NCBI RefSeq assembly: GCF_023156585.1
Contig: NZ_JALNMI010000002.1
Span: 1 to 64,000 of the forward strand
Direction: 5' to 3'
DNA length: 64,000 nucleotides
Origin: Subsaxibacter sp. CAU 1640
GTDB taxonomy: Bacteria; Bacteroidota; Bacteroidia; Flavobacteriales; Flavobacteriaceae
In this document: piece by piece, positions 45,855-55,133 of the stretch
Layout of the letters: every line of letters starts with the position of its first letter
Position numbering within the stretch: position 1 is the stretch's first letter
The notes under the pieces: model-generated
Database searches by the model: none
Seen by the model: the letters and a program-made list of their open reading frames with translations, nothing else
Told to the model about the DNA's origin: nothing
Made by a program: the position numbers and the translations under genes

Positions 45855-48056
45855 TTAATTGGCGACTTCGCTAATGAATTTTATGCGATAGAGTCTCAAT
45901 TCTTCATCATCATATTCTCCATCAAATTCTTTAATGGCCACGTCGATTTTATCTGTGCTCGATTCCATAAAATAATCGTGAATTTCCTCCTGCTGGTCTT
46001 CATCCAATATTTCATCAATCCAGTAATTGATATTCAATTTGGTACCAGAATACACAATGGCTTCCAGTTCCTTGATAAACTCCTTCATCTTCATACCTTT
46101 TGCCTTGGCAATATCATCTAAAGGCAATTTTCTATCAATATTCTGAATGATATAGAGTTTCAATCCAGAATTAGACCCTGTAGTTTTAACGACAAAATCA
46201 TCTGGTCTGTCAATATCGTTTTCATCAACATACCGAGATATCAACGCCACGAAATCTTTACCATATTTTTTTGCTTTCCCATCTCCTACGCCGTGAACAT
46301 TACTCAATTCGTCAATAGTAATAGGATATTTCAAGGCCATATCTTCTAAAGATGGATCCTGAAATATAACGAATGGTGGCACTCCGAGTTTTTTGGCATT
46401 GCTTTTCCTCAAATCTTTGAGCATACTCATCAACCGTTCGTCAGCTACACCTCCATCTCCTTTTGAAGCGGTAATAATGCTATCATCGGTGCCTTCATCA
46501 AAAACGTGGTCTTCTGTCATCATAAAAGATGTGGGAGCTTTCATATAATTCTTCCCATCATTGGACAAACGCAAAACTCCATAGGTTTCGATGTCCTTTT
46601 TTAGAAGTCCAGCAACCAACACTTGACGAATCAAGGCCATCCAGTAGCGTTTATCTTTATCATCACCAATCCCAAAGAACTCTTGAGTATCGGTTTTATG
46701 TGATGAAATCAATGCATTGGACTTTCCTATGAGAACTTGAACCAAATCTTTCGACTTATATTTTTCGTTTGTTTTTTCAACAGTTCCAAGCAATGTTAAA
46801 ACGTCATCCATCGCTTCGTGCTGCTTTTTAGGATGCCTTACATTATCATCCATATCGCCACCTTCGCCTGTTTCGTTATCAAACTCTTCTCCGAAATAGT
46901 GAAGGATGAATTTCCTTCTCGACACCGAACTTTCAGCAAAAGCAACCACTTCCTGTAACAAAGCTTGTCCAATTTCCTGTTCGGCAACAGGCTTACCAGA
47001 CATAAATTTTTCGAGCTTTTCGATGTCTTTATAAGCATAGAATGCTAAACAATGACCTTCACCACCATCTCTTCCTGCACGACCAGTTTCCTGATAATAG
47101 CTTTCAATACTTTTCGGCATATCGTGATGAATGACAAAACGAACATCCGGCTTATCGATACCCATTCCGAAGGCTATTGTGGCAACCACAACATCTACAT
47201 CTTCCATCAAAAACATATCCTGATGCTTCACCCTTGTTTTAGCATCCAAACCTGCGTGATAAGGAACCGCTTTGATACCATTAACCTGAAGTACCTGTGC
47301 CAATTCTTCAACTCTTTTTCTGCTTAAGCAATAAATGATTCCTGATTTCCCTTGATTTTGCTTGATAAAACGAATGATATCTGCATCTACATTTTTCGTT
47401 TTCGGACGAACTTCATAATATAAATTCGGTCTATTGAACGATGCCTTAAAGGTTTTTGCATTCGTAATGTTCAAACTTTTTAAAATATCCTCTTGAACTT
47501 TTGGAGTCGCCGTGGCAGTCAATCCAATAATTGGAATATCATTGCCAATCCGCTCTATGATTTGTTTTAAGTTGCGGTATTCCGGTCTAAAATCGTGTCC
47601 CCATTCACTGATACAATGAGCTTCGTCAACTGCCATAAAAGAAACAGTTTCAGATTTCAAGAATTCGACATACTCTTCTTTTGTCAAGGATTCAGGAGCA
47701 ACATACAAAAGTTTGGTGACACCGTTTGAAATATCCTCTTTGACTTGTTTGATTTCGGTTTTGCTTAATGACGAGTTTAAAACGTGTGCAACACCTTCGT
47801 TTTGGGATACTGCTCGAATAGCATCTACTTGATTTTTCATCAGGGCAATCAACGGAGACACAATAATTGCAGTGCCGTCTTTAATTAAGGCTGGAAGTTG
47901 GTAGCACAATGATTTTCCGCCTCCAGTGGGCATAATCACAAACGTATTATGACCCGATACAATACTTTTTATGACCTCTTCTTGAAGCCCTTTGAATTTT
48001 GAGAAACCAAAATATTTTTTAAGAGCGCCATGCAAGTCAATTTCTGTTTTACTCAT
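45855..48056 (-). CDS. recQ: ATP-dependent DNA helicase RecQ without zinc cysteines
   Basis: 3'-5' DNA helicase for recombination and fork repair. At 733 aa it is longer than E. coli RecQ (about 610). Walker A is MPTGGGKSLCYQ (K48), the DEAH box lies in MAVDEAHCISEWGHDFRPEY, and motif VI is QETGRAGRDG. The RQC region lacks the four zinc-binding cysteines: the usual CRR reads SRR (in SVSRRKFILHYFGEEF), and the C-rich loop is replaced by GEGGDMDDNVRHP. A winged helix, an HRDC domain (about 530-610, VFIFQDPSLEDMALKYP-like) and a C-terminal helical extension follow. Confidence 0.95.
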   Translation of the reverse strand: MSKTEIDLHGALKKYFGFSKFKGLQEEVIKSIVSGHNTFVIMPTGGGKSLCYQLPALIKDGTAIIVSPLIALMKNQVDAIRAVSQNEGVAHVLNSSLSKTEIKQVKEDISNGVTKLLYVAPESLTKEEYVEFLKSETVSFMAVDEAHCISEWGHDFRPEYRNLKQIIERIGNDIPIIGLTATATPKVQEDILKSLNITNAKTFKASFNRPNLYYEVRPKTKNVDADIIRFIKQNQGKSGIIYCLSRKRVEELAQVLQVNGIKAVPYHAGLDAKTRVKHQDMFLMEDVDVVVATIAFGMGIDKPDVRFVIHHDMPKSIESYYQETGRAGRDGGEGHCLAFYAYKDIEKLEKFMSGKPVAEQEIGQALLQEVVAFAESSVSRRKFILHYFGEEFDNETGEGGDMDDNVRHPKKQHEAMDDVLTLLGTVEKTNEKYKSKDLVQVLIGKSNALISSHKTDTQEFFGIGDDKDKRYWMALIRQVLVAGLLKKDIETYGVLRLSNDGKNYMKAPTSFMMTEDHVFDEGTDDSIITASKGDGGVADERLMSMLKDLRKSNAKKLGVPPFVIFQDPSLEDMALKYPITIDELSNVHGVGDGKAKKYGKDFVALISRYVDENDIDRPDDFVVKTTGSNSGLKLYIIQNIDRKLPLDDIAKAKGMKMKEFIKELEAIVYSGTKLNINYWIDEILDEDQQEEIHDYFMESSTDKIDVAIKEFDGEYDDEELRLYRIKFISEVAN

Positions 48057-48078
48057 TAATCGCTATTAGTATTTTATA

Positions 48079-48086
48079 TACATTTG
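48079..48086 (+). promoter_or_regulatory. -7 promoter element of the kdsD-like gene
   Basis: TACATTTG followed by GCA; leader about 53 nt to the TTG start. No clear -33 TTG. Confidence 0.45.
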
Positions 48087-48144
48087 CATTTAGTTTAAAG
48101 ATACTAAAATTCTTCAAACGCATCAAACACAAAAATTATAAATT

Positions 48145-49110
48145 TTGAATCATAAACATTCTATTCTCAATACTGCCCAAAGGACCATTGAGTTAGAAAG
48201 CAAAGCAATTGCTCACCTCTCTTCTCTTCTTGATGATGATTTTGCAAATGCTGTCGAACTTATATATAACTCAAAAGGACGCGTAATTATTACAGGTATT
48301 GGTAAGAGTGCCATCATTGCAAATAAAATAGTCGCAACTTTAAATTCAACAGGAACGCCGTCAGTTTTTATGCACGCTGCAGATGCGATACACGGTGATT
48401 TGGGGCTGATGCTTGAAGACGACATTGTAATATGCATTTCAAAAAGTGGAAACACACCAGAAATTAAAGTTTTGGTTCCATTGATTAAAAATGCTAATAA
48501 TAAAATGATTGCTATTACAGGCAATTCAAAATCGTTTTTAGGTCAACAGGCAGATTATATCTTGAATGCATATGTGGAGCAGGAAGCGTGCCCTAATAAT
48601 TTAGCGCCTACCACCAGCACAACAGCTCAATTGGTCATAGGAGACTCCCTTGCCATTTGTCTATTGGAATTGCGAGGTTTTTCAAGTAGGGATTTTGCAA
48701 AGTATCATCCCGGCGGTGCACTTGGAAAACGTTTGTATTTGAGAGTAAGTGATTTGTCTTCAATGAACCAAAAACCGCAAGTACGATTGGACACTAATGT
48801 GAAACAGGTCATTGTAGAAATATCGGAAAAGATGTTAGGCGTTACAGCGGTTGTCGAGAACAATAAAATAGTTGGAATCATTACGGATGGCGATTTACGT
48901 AGAATGTTGTCAAAAAGTGAATCCTTTATGAACCTTACCGCAAAAGACATTATGAGTTCCAACCCAAAGCGTATCAGCAACAGTGCAATGGCCATTGACG
49001 CAATGGAACTGATGGAAGCAAATGAAATTTCACAGTTGTTAGTGGAAGAAAACGGTGAATACGCTGGTGTGGTTCACTTACACGATTTAATTAAAGAAGG
49101 CATTATCTAA
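48145..49110 (+). CDS. kdsD: Arabinose-5-phosphate isomerase (KdsD/KpsF family), TTG start
   Basis: Converts ribulose-5-phosphate to arabinose-5-phosphate, first step to Kdo for LPS. The 321-aa protein has a SIS domain (about 35-175; VIITGIGKSAIIANKIVATLNS, shortened) with the sugar-phosphate Ser/Thr and HAADAIHGDLG, then DFAKYHPGGALGKRL, and two CBS domains (about 200-320). A TAA lies two codons upstream and the first Met is about residue 70, so TTG 48145 is the likely start. It overlaps tatC by TAATG. Confidence 0.92.
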   Translation: MNHKHSILNTAQRTIELESKAIAHLSSLLDDDFANAVELIYNSKGRVIITGIGKSAIIANKIVATLNSTGTPSVFMHAADAIHGDLGLMLEDDIVICISKSGNTPEIKVLVPLIKNANNKMIAITGNSKSFLGQQADYILNAYVEQEACPNNLAPTTSTTAQLVIGDSLAICLLELRGFSSRDFAKYHPGGALGKRLYLRVSDLSSMNQKPQVRLDTNVKQVIVEISEKMLGVTAVVENNKIVGIITDGDLRRMLSKSESFMNLTAKDIMSSNPKRISNSAMAIDAMELMEANEISQLLVEENGEYAGVVHLHDLIKEGII

Positions 49111-49934
49111 TGGCAAAAAAGAATACAGATCAGATGTCTTTTTTAGATCATCTTGAAGATTTACGTTGGCATTTAATCAGAAGTACTCTGGCAATTGTTA
49201 TTGCTGGAACTGGTGCATTCATATTCTCAAGATTCATTTTTGATGAAATCATTTTTGGTCCAAAGAAAATGACTTTTCCCACCTATAAATATCTTTGTAA
49301 GATTTCACAATTTTTTGATTTTGAAAGTACCTTTTGTGCTGAAAGTTTTCCCTTTACCATTCAAAACAGAACAATGGGAGGACAATTTTCTGCGGATATA
49401 TGGACAGCCATTTACGCAGGTTTAGTGATTGCTTTTCCTTATATCATTTATCAACTTTGGAGCTTTATCAGCCCTGGATTGCATCCGAATGAGCGAAAAC
49501 ATTCCAAAGGATTTATTCTTGTAACCTCATTTCTATTTTTTCTCGGAGTTTTGTTCGGATATTATGTGATCACACCATTATCCATCAACTTTTTAGGAAC
49601 CTATACTGTTAGTTCCGAAATTACCAATGAAATTGATTTAAGCTCGTATATTTCACTGGTAAGATCATCGTCATTGGCTTCTGGGTTTGTATTTGAACTA
49701 CCAATCATTATGTATTTTTTGACTAAAGTTGGTATAGTAACGCCTCAAATCTTAAAAAAATACAGAAAATTTGCTCTTGTTATCATCTTGATTTTATCGG
49801 CAATTATCACACCTCCAGATGTTGCTAGTCAGGTCATTGTGGCAATTCCAATCTTGATTTTATACCAAATTAGTATCTATATTTCTGCTGTTGTAGTTAG
49901 AAATCAAAATCGTAAAACAAAACAAAATGTCTGA
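49110..49934 (+). CDS. tatC: Sec-independent translocase TatC
   Basis: Core of the twin-arginine translocon that exports folded proteins. The 274-aa protein has six helices, starting with the signature MSFLDHLEDLRWHLIRS; the conserved Glu-Leu-Arg region binds the RR signal. IYQLWSFISPGLHPNERK is the second signature. It is longer than E. coli TatC through an insertion in the first periplasmic loop (about 50-85, with CKISQFFDFESTFC), typical of Bacteroidota. TatA is not in this window. It overlaps the next gene by 8 nt. Confidence 0.95.
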   Translation: MAKKNTDQMSFLDHLEDLRWHLIRSTLAIVIAGTGAFIFSRFIFDEIIFGPKKMTFPTYKYLCKISQFFDFESTFCAESFPFTIQNRTMGGQFSADIWTAIYAGLVIAFPYIIYQLWSFISPGLHPNERKHSKGFILVTSFLFFLGVLFGYYVITPLSINFLGTYTVSSEITNEIDLSSYISLVRSSSLASGFVFELPIIMYFLTKVGIVTPQILKKYRKFALVIILILSAIITPPDVASQVIVAIPILILYQISIYISAVVVRNQNRKTKQNV

Positions 49935-50274
49935 TATCGTCAAAGAATTCAATGAGTATCGTGCTAAAATGAATGATAAAATTTTGGCTGATAACAATAA
50001 AATCATCAAAAGGATTTTCAATCTTGACACCAATGCATATTCTGAAGGCGCTTTGGACGTCAAAACCAAAGAGTTGCTAGGTCTCGTAGCTTCAACGGTT
50101 TTGAGATGTGATGACTGTATCAAATACCATCTAGAAACAAGTTATAAAGAAGGTTTGACGAAGGCCGAAGTGGGTGAAGCTTTAGGAATTGCAACGCTTG
50201 TAGGAGGCACCATCGTGATACCACATCTGCGTAGAGCTTACGAATTTTGGGAAGCTTTGGAAAACCAAAGTTAA
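49927..50274 (+). CDS. AhpD-like / carboxymuconolactone decarboxylase-family protein
   Basis: A 115-aa all-helical protein with the redox CxxC-His motif CDDCIKYH (about 59-66) and ETSYKEGLTKAEVGEALGIA, matching the AhpD-like group rather than true decarboxylases. It could act as a small thiol peroxidase reductant. It overlaps tatC by 8 nt and precedes lptB, a conserved flavobacterial cluster as far as I recall. No signal peptide is seen. Confidence 0.88.
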   Translation: MSDIVKEFNEYRAKMNDKILADNNKIIKRIFNLDTNAYSEGALDVKTKELLGLVASTVLRCDDCIKYHLETSYKEGLTKAEVGEALGIATLVGGTIVIPHLRRAYEFWEALENQS

Positions 50275-50348
50275 ACTTTTAATAAATTGAAACTCTTATC
50301 CGAGTAGAAGATATGATTTTACTATTTTTAGCGTTCAGAAGTTAACTT

Positions 50349-51089
50349 ATGAAGTTAAGAGCAGAAAATTTAATGAAGTCCTACAGTGGACGACAAGTGG
50401 TGAAAGGTGTCTCGTTGGAAGTCAACCAAGGAGAGATTGTTGGACTTTTGGGTCCCAATGGTGCTGGCAAAACCACTTCTTTCTATATGATTGTTGGTCT
50501 TATTAAGCCCAATAGTGGCAATATTTATCTTGAAGGTCAGGAAATCACAAAGTATCCAATGTACAAGCGTGCTCAAAACGGAATTGGTTATTTGGCTCAA
50601 GAAGCATCAGTCTTTCGAAAATTGAGCATTGAAGACAATATCTTAAGCGTTCTTCAAATGACAAAATTGAGCAAAAAGGAGCAACACGACAAGATGGAAT
50701 CGTTAATAGAAGAGTTCAGTCTTGGTCACATTCGTAAAAGCCGAGGCGATTTATTGTCTGGTGGCGAGCGTCGACGTACTGAAATTGCTCGAGCATTGGC
50801 TACAGATCCTAACTTTATTCTCTTGGATGAACCATTTGCAGGTGTAGACCCGGTGGCTGTTGAAGATATTCAGCGTATTGTGGCACAATTGACCAAAAAG
50901 AATATTGGAATATTGATTACAGACCATAATGTCCAAGAAACCTTGGCAATTACCGATAGAACCTACTTAATGTTTGAAGGCAGTATCCTTAAAGCTGGTG
51001 TTCCTGAAGATTTGGCAAATGACGAAATGGTTCGTAAGGTTTATTTAGGTCAGAACTTTGAGTTGAGGAAAAAGAAGTTGATGTTTTAA
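50349..51089 (+). CDS. lptB: LPS export ABC transporter ATP-binding protein
   Basis: ATPase of the LptB2FG complex, 246 aa. Walker A is GPNGAGKTT (35-43), the Q-loop [14 protein letters not shown], the signature LSGGERRR, and Walker [14 protein letters not shown]; the H-loop is [16 protein letters not shown] and SVFRKLS are LptB-specific. It lies with kdsD-like, so Kdo supply and LPS export genes are grouped; the permease is at 12660. Confidence 0.96.
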   Translation: MKLRAENLMKSYSGRQVVKGVSLEVNQGEIVGLLGPNGAGKTTSFYMIVGLIKPNSGNIYLEGQEITKYPMYKRAQNGIGYLAQEASVFRKLSIEDNILSVLQMTKLSKKEQHDKMESLIEEFSLGHIRKSRGDLLSGGERRRTEIARALATDPNFILLDEPFAGVDPVAVEDIQRIVAQLTKKNIGILITDHNVQETLAITDRTYLMFEGSILKAGVPEDLANDEMVRKVYLGQNFELRKKKLMF

Positions 51090-51090
51090 T

Positions 51091-51969
51091 TTACTTTTTG
51101 ATTAAAGAAATTAGCTTTTTGATTGCATTAATCAAAATCAAAGCGACAATCCCAACACCCAATCCAACAATAAAATCTCTTATAAAAGAAGGCCAAGATT
51201 CAAGAAAATGATGCATAAACTCAAGATTATGCACAAAAATTCCTCCTGCTACCAGAAGTAATGCTATGGTTCCAATAACCGACAAACTTCTGACAACAAT
51301 TGGTAGCGATTTAACCAAAAGATGTCCGAAAAAATCAGAGACACTTTTGTCTTTATCATTCATTTGAATCAATCTTAACCCAAAATCATCCATTCTAACA
51401 ATGAGTGCCACAATGCCGTAAACTCCAACAGTAGCAATCATTGCAACTATCGTTACCACCAGAATCTGTGTCAATAATGGCTCCTCAATCACAGTTCCCA
51501 AGGCAATGATGACAATTTCTACAGACAATATAAAATCTGTCAGAATTGCTGATTTTATCTTTGATTTTTCAGCTGCCAAAACTTCCTCTTCAGTAGGTGT
51601 TTTTAAATCTATCGTATGGTCATCTTCGTGCTTATGAGGTACAAAAAATTCATAAATCTTTTCAGCTCCTTCATAAGCCAAATAAATTCCACCAGCAACA
51701 AGTGCAATGGTAATTGCAATGGGAAGAAACGCACTCAACAAGAAAGCAATCGGCAAAATTATCACCTTGTTCAAGAATGAGCCCTTTGAAATAGCCCATA
51801 ACACAGGAATTTCTCTAGACGATACAAAACCTGAAGCCTTTTCGGCGTTTACAGCCAAGTCATCACCCAATATTCCTGCTGTTTTTTTGGTTGAAATTTT
51901 AGCCATTGCACCTACATCATCCATAAGTGCTGCTATATCGTCGAGTAATGCAAAAAATCCTGAAGCCAT
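51091..51969 (-). CDS. DUF808 family inner-membrane protein (YedI-like)
   Basis: A 292-aa membrane protein. The start MASGFFALLDDIAALMDDV and ISTKKTAGILGDDLAVNAEKA are the family signature of DUF808/YedI. About six helices follow, with a His/Asp-rich cytoplasmic loop (HKHEDDHTID) that could bind metal. Function is not known. It is convergent with lptB with only a 1-nt gap. Confidence 0.92.
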   Translation of the reverse strand: MASGFFALLDDIAALMDDVGAMAKISTKKTAGILGDDLAVNAEKASGFVSSREIPVLWAISKGSFLNKVIILPIAFLLSAFLPIAITIALVAGGIYLAYEGAEKIYEFFVPHKHEDDHTIDLKTPTEEEVLAAEKSKIKSAILTDFILSVEIVIIALGTVIEEPLLTQILVVTIVAMIATVGVYGIVALIVRMDDFGLRLIQMNDKDKSVSDFFGHLLVKSLPIVVRSLSVIGTIALLLVAGGIFVHNLEFMHHFLESWPSFIRDFIVGLGVGIVALILINAIKKLISLIKK

Positions 51970-51989
51970 TTTTTAAGTTTAGGAATGTA

Positions 51990-52751
51990 TCATTTTTTCA
52001 TCAAAGATTCAGAAATCAAAGATAGAATGATATAAGAAAGAATAATAATTGGAATTGCAGCAAAATGTAACAACACCAATAAAACCATCGTCAAAATAAG
52101 GAATACATATCTTACGGCATTATCCTTGAATCCGAAGTTCTTGAACTTCAGTGCAAACAATTTTATATGGGAATTCAACAAATAACAACTCACCAAAGTC
52201 ATACCTATCAAAAACCATTTGTTTACGATAGTAGCGTTCATCAAATCGCTATTTTGAAATTCCATAATTAAAGGCAAAGAAATGATGAGTAGCGCATTTG
52301 CGGGAGTTGGCAAGCCTTTAAAGTAGCTTTTCTGGTCTTCATCTACGTTGAATTTTGCCAATCGGTAAGCCGAAGCAAGCGGAATCAATAAACCAATCAA
52401 TGGAATCCAAGAGATTTTAAATCCGGTCCAATGCATACTGCTTGTCCAAACATCTGAAGACTCAATAAAATAAGGCGTATCGACTGCAATAGATAACAAC
52501 TTAAACATCACAACGCCAGGAACCAAGCCACTGGTCACCATATCCGCGAGCGAATCGAGCTGTATTCCCAAAGGACTTTGGACATTCAATTTTCTGGCCA
52601 ACAATCCATCAAAAAAATCAAAGAAAATACCCAAAAACACAAAAATTGCAGCTGCCACAAAATTGTTATAAACCGCAAAAATCACTGCAATAGAGCCACA
52701 GAACAAATTAAGGAGCGTGACGATGTTCGGAATGTGCTTTTTAAGACTCAT
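51990..52751 (-). CDS. pssA: CDP-diacylglycerol--serine O-phosphatidyltransferase
   Basis: Makes phosphatidylserine, precursor of phosphatidylethanolamine, at the inner membrane. The 253-aa protein (ATG 52751) has about eight helices and the CDP-alcohol phosphotransferase motif D-x2-D-G-x2-A-R-x8-G-x3-D-x3-D: it reads FDFFDGLLARKLNVQSPLG then QLDSLADMV, all key residues kept. The start MSLKKHIPNIVTLLNLFCGS is standard for PssA; the ORF's first codon (TTG 52754) is ignored. Confidence 0.94.
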   Translation of the reverse strand: MSLKKHIPNIVTLLNLFCGSIAVIFAVYNNFVAAAIFVFLGIFFDFFDGLLARKLNVQSPLGIQLDSLADMVTSGLVPGVVMFKLLSIAVDTPYFIESSDVWTSSMHWTGFKISWIPLIGLLIPLASAYRLAKFNVDEDQKSYFKGLPTPANALLIISLPLIMEFQNSDLMNATIVNKWFLIGMTLVSCYLLNSHIKLFALKFKNFGFKDNAVRYVFLILTMVLLVLLHFAAIPIIILSYIILSLISESLMKK

Positions 52752-52850
52752 CAAATTATTTTCTGTAAAAATAGGAAACTATTTGCGTCTATGATAAGAT
52801 TCATACAATAACTCAATAAAATTGAAGTTTATTAGATTAAAAATAAAGTG

Positions 52851-52858
52851 CATCTTTG
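52851..52858 (+). promoter_or_regulatory. -7-like element before the PorV/PorQ-type gene
   Basis: CATCTTTG, one base from TAnnTTTG. If active, transcription starts near 52864, which favours the TTG at 52876 as start. Confidence 0.35.
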
Positions 52859-52875
52859 TAAAAATTTCTTTGCTA

Positions 52876-53940
52876 TTGAAAACTAAACTACTTATTGCTC
52901 TTCTGCTATGCGCTGCCGTAAGTTTTGCCCAAACCAAGTATTCCAACGAATTTATGAACATTGGTGTCGATGCTGCCGCTTTGGGTATGAGCAATACTGT
53001 CGTTTCTCAAACAGGTGATGTCAATTCTGGTTATTGGAATCCAGCTGGTCTGGTCAAGCTGGAAGACAAGCAGATAGCTTTGATGCACTCCAGTTATTTC
53101 GCCAATATTGCCAACTACGATTATGCAGCTTTTGCGATGCCTCTGGATGATAGAAGTGCTGTTGGTATATCCTTGATTCGTTTTGGAGTCGATGACATTT
53201 TGGATACCACACAACTTATTGATGAGCAAGGAAATATCAATTATGATAGAATTAGTCTGTTTTCTGCTGTGGATTATGGTTTGACAATTTCTTACGCGAG
53301 ACATTTGCCGATAGATGGCTTAAGTTATGGAATCAACGCAAAAATCATCCGAAGAATTATAGGTGATTTTGCCAATTCTTGGGGTTTTGGTCTTGATGCT
53401 GGTATTCAATTTGAAAGCAAGAATGATTGGAAGTTTGGAATAATGGCAAGAGATATAACTACCACATTCAATGCCTGGACTTTTGATGATGAAAAATTGG
53501 CGACCATTCAAAATGCGATTGAGGGCCAAAATCAAGAAGTACCTGAAAACACGGAGTTGACCATTCCAAAACTTCAAATTGGAATGTCTAAAAAGTTTAT
53601 TTTTCATTATGATTATTCGCTGGTAACTGCTTTAGATTTGAATGTGCGTTTTGAGCAAAACAATGACATTATTTCAACATCCTTTGCGAGCATCAATCCT
53701 GCATTAGGTTTTGAATTTGGTTATACAGATTTGGTGTTTCTTCGTGCTGGTGTTGGAAACTTTCAGAATGAATTACAGATTGACAATTCTGAAAATTTGA
53801 CCTTTCAGCCTAACTTTGGTGTCGGCTTCAAATATCGTGGCATTCAGTTGGATTATGCATTTACAGATATTGGCGATCAAAGTGCAGCTTTATACAGCAA
53901 TGTGTTCTCGCTCAAACTCGATTTTAGTATCTTTAGATAG
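52876..53940 (+). CDS. PorV/PorQ-family outer-membrane barrel
   Basis: Outer-membrane barrel of 354 aa related to PorV/PorQ, type IX secretion shuttle/attachment components. TTG at 52876 gives MKTKLLIALLLCAAVSFAQ, a clean signal peptide; a longer TTG start at 52822 adds a basic leader. The mature start KYSNEFMNIGVDAAALGMSN and TGDVNSGYWNPAGL are the family hallmark. Strands continue to a terminal SLKLDFSIF strand ending in Phe-Arg. Role in T9SS versus general porin cannot be settled; no other Por/Gld gene is here. Confidence 0.88.
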   Translation: MKTKLLIALLLCAAVSFAQTKYSNEFMNIGVDAAALGMSNTVVSQTGDVNSGYWNPAGLVKLEDKQIALMHSSYFANIANYDYAAFAMPLDDRSAVGISLIRFGVDDILDTTQLIDEQGNINYDRISLFSAVDYGLTISYARHLPIDGLSYGINAKIIRRIIGDFANSWGFGLDAGIQFESKNDWKFGIMARDITTTFNAWTFDDEKLATIQNAIEGQNQEVPENTELTIPKLQIGMSKKFIFHYDYSLVTALDLNVRFEQNNDIISTSFASINPALGFEFGYTDLVFLRAGVGNFQNELQIDNSENLTFQPNFGVGFKYRGIQLDYAFTDIGDQSAALYSNVFSLKLDFSIFR

Positions 53941-53954
53941 TTTATCTTTCGTTT

Positions 53955-55133
53955 ATGAAATTAAAACTATTCCTTCTTCTACAATTATTTTCGCTAACAG
54001 TTTTTGCACAGTCTCACGAGTTATCTCCAAATGCAGAAATTTCTGTCTTGACCTTTGGACCAGGTAAAAATTTAAATGACGCGTTCGGTCATAGCGCCTT
54101 TAGGGTTAAAGATCAATCTGTGGGAATGGATGTAGTCTATGGTTATGGCGAATATGATTTTGACACACCGAATTTCTATTTGAAGTTTGCCCAAGGAAAG
54201 TTGAACTATCAAATGAGCAAACACGATTTTGTTGATATTTATAGATACTATTCCTATTTCAATCGTACCATCGAGGAGCAGGTTTTAAATCTTTCTGCTG
54301 CTGAAAAACAAAGTTTCTACAATTATTTAGTTGAAAATTACCAACCTGAAAACAGAAAATATCTCTATGATTTTTTCTATGACAATTGTGCTACTAGAAT
54401 TAGGGACGTTGCCGAAGCATCGATTGATGGTGAAATAAAATTCACGCCTTCTAAAGATTTTAAGGCAAAAACATTCAGGGAACTGATTCACGATCAAGTA
54501 GGACTGAATACTTGGGGAAGCTTTGGGATTGACATTGCTTTGGGCTCGGTCATTGATAAACAAGCGACTCCATACGAACATATGTTTTTGCCAAAATACA
54601 TTCATCAGTTTTTTGGGAATGCAACACTTGAATCTGACAAAAAATTGGTCAAGGATTCAAAAGTAATTTTCAAAAGTGCTGAAAAGCCGAATAGCAGCAA
54701 CTTTTTATGGAGTCCTTTGATGATTATGGGAATTGTTTCGATCATCATTCTTTTCATCACCTATAAAGACCATCAAAAGCAAAAACGCTCCAAATGGGTT
54801 GATTTATTGCTATTCGGAATCACAGGATTGATAGGAATTGCCATCCTTTTACTTTGGTTTGCAACAGACCATACAGGGACAGCCCAAAATTACAATGTGT
54901 TGTGGGCCTTTCCGCTAAATTTATTTATCATTGGACAATTATTGAGCAAACGAGTGAGAAATTGGTTTAGAAACTACTTAAAGTTTCTAATCATAATGCT
55001 TGTGCTGCTTTGTTTTCATTGGATAATGAACATACAGGTTTATGCAGTTGGTTTGATTCCTTTTCTGATTGCTCTTTTGATACGTTACGTGTTTCTTCTT
55101 AAACATTTTAAAGATACTCAAGAAGTTTATTGA
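53955..55133 (+). CDS. DUF4105 secreted/membrane protein
   Basis: A 392-aa protein with signal peptide MKLKLFLLLQLFSLTVFAQ. The first half (about 25-230) is DUF4105: LTFGPGKNLNDAFGHSAFRVKD and YDFFYDNCATRIRDVAEA contain a His and a Cys, as in papain/NlpC-like hydrolases, so a thiol-hydrolase fold is plausible. The C-terminal part has four to five membrane helices (about 250-385). The gene follows the PorV/PorQ gene by 14 nt, suggesting co-transcription. Its end overlaps the convergent locus gene by 7 nt. Confidence 0.85.
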   Translation: MKLKLFLLLQLFSLTVFAQSHELSPNAEISVLTFGPGKNLNDAFGHSAFRVKDQSVGMDVVYGYGEYDFDTPNFYLKFAQGKLNYQMSKHDFVDIYRYYSYFNRTIEEQVLNLSAAEKQSFYNYLVENYQPENRKYLYDFFYDNCATRIRDVAEASIDGEIKFTPSKDFKAKTFRELIHDQVGLNTWGSFGIDIALGSVIDKQATPYEHMFLPKYIHQFFGNATLESDKKLVKDSKVIFKSAEKPNSSNFLWSPLMIMGIVSIIILFITYKDHQKQKRSKWVDLLLFGITGLIGIAILLLWFATDHTGTAQNYNVLWAFPLNLFIIGQLLSKRVRNWFRNYLKFLIIMLVLLCFHWIMNIQVYAVGLIPFLIALLIRYVFLLKHFKDTQEVY

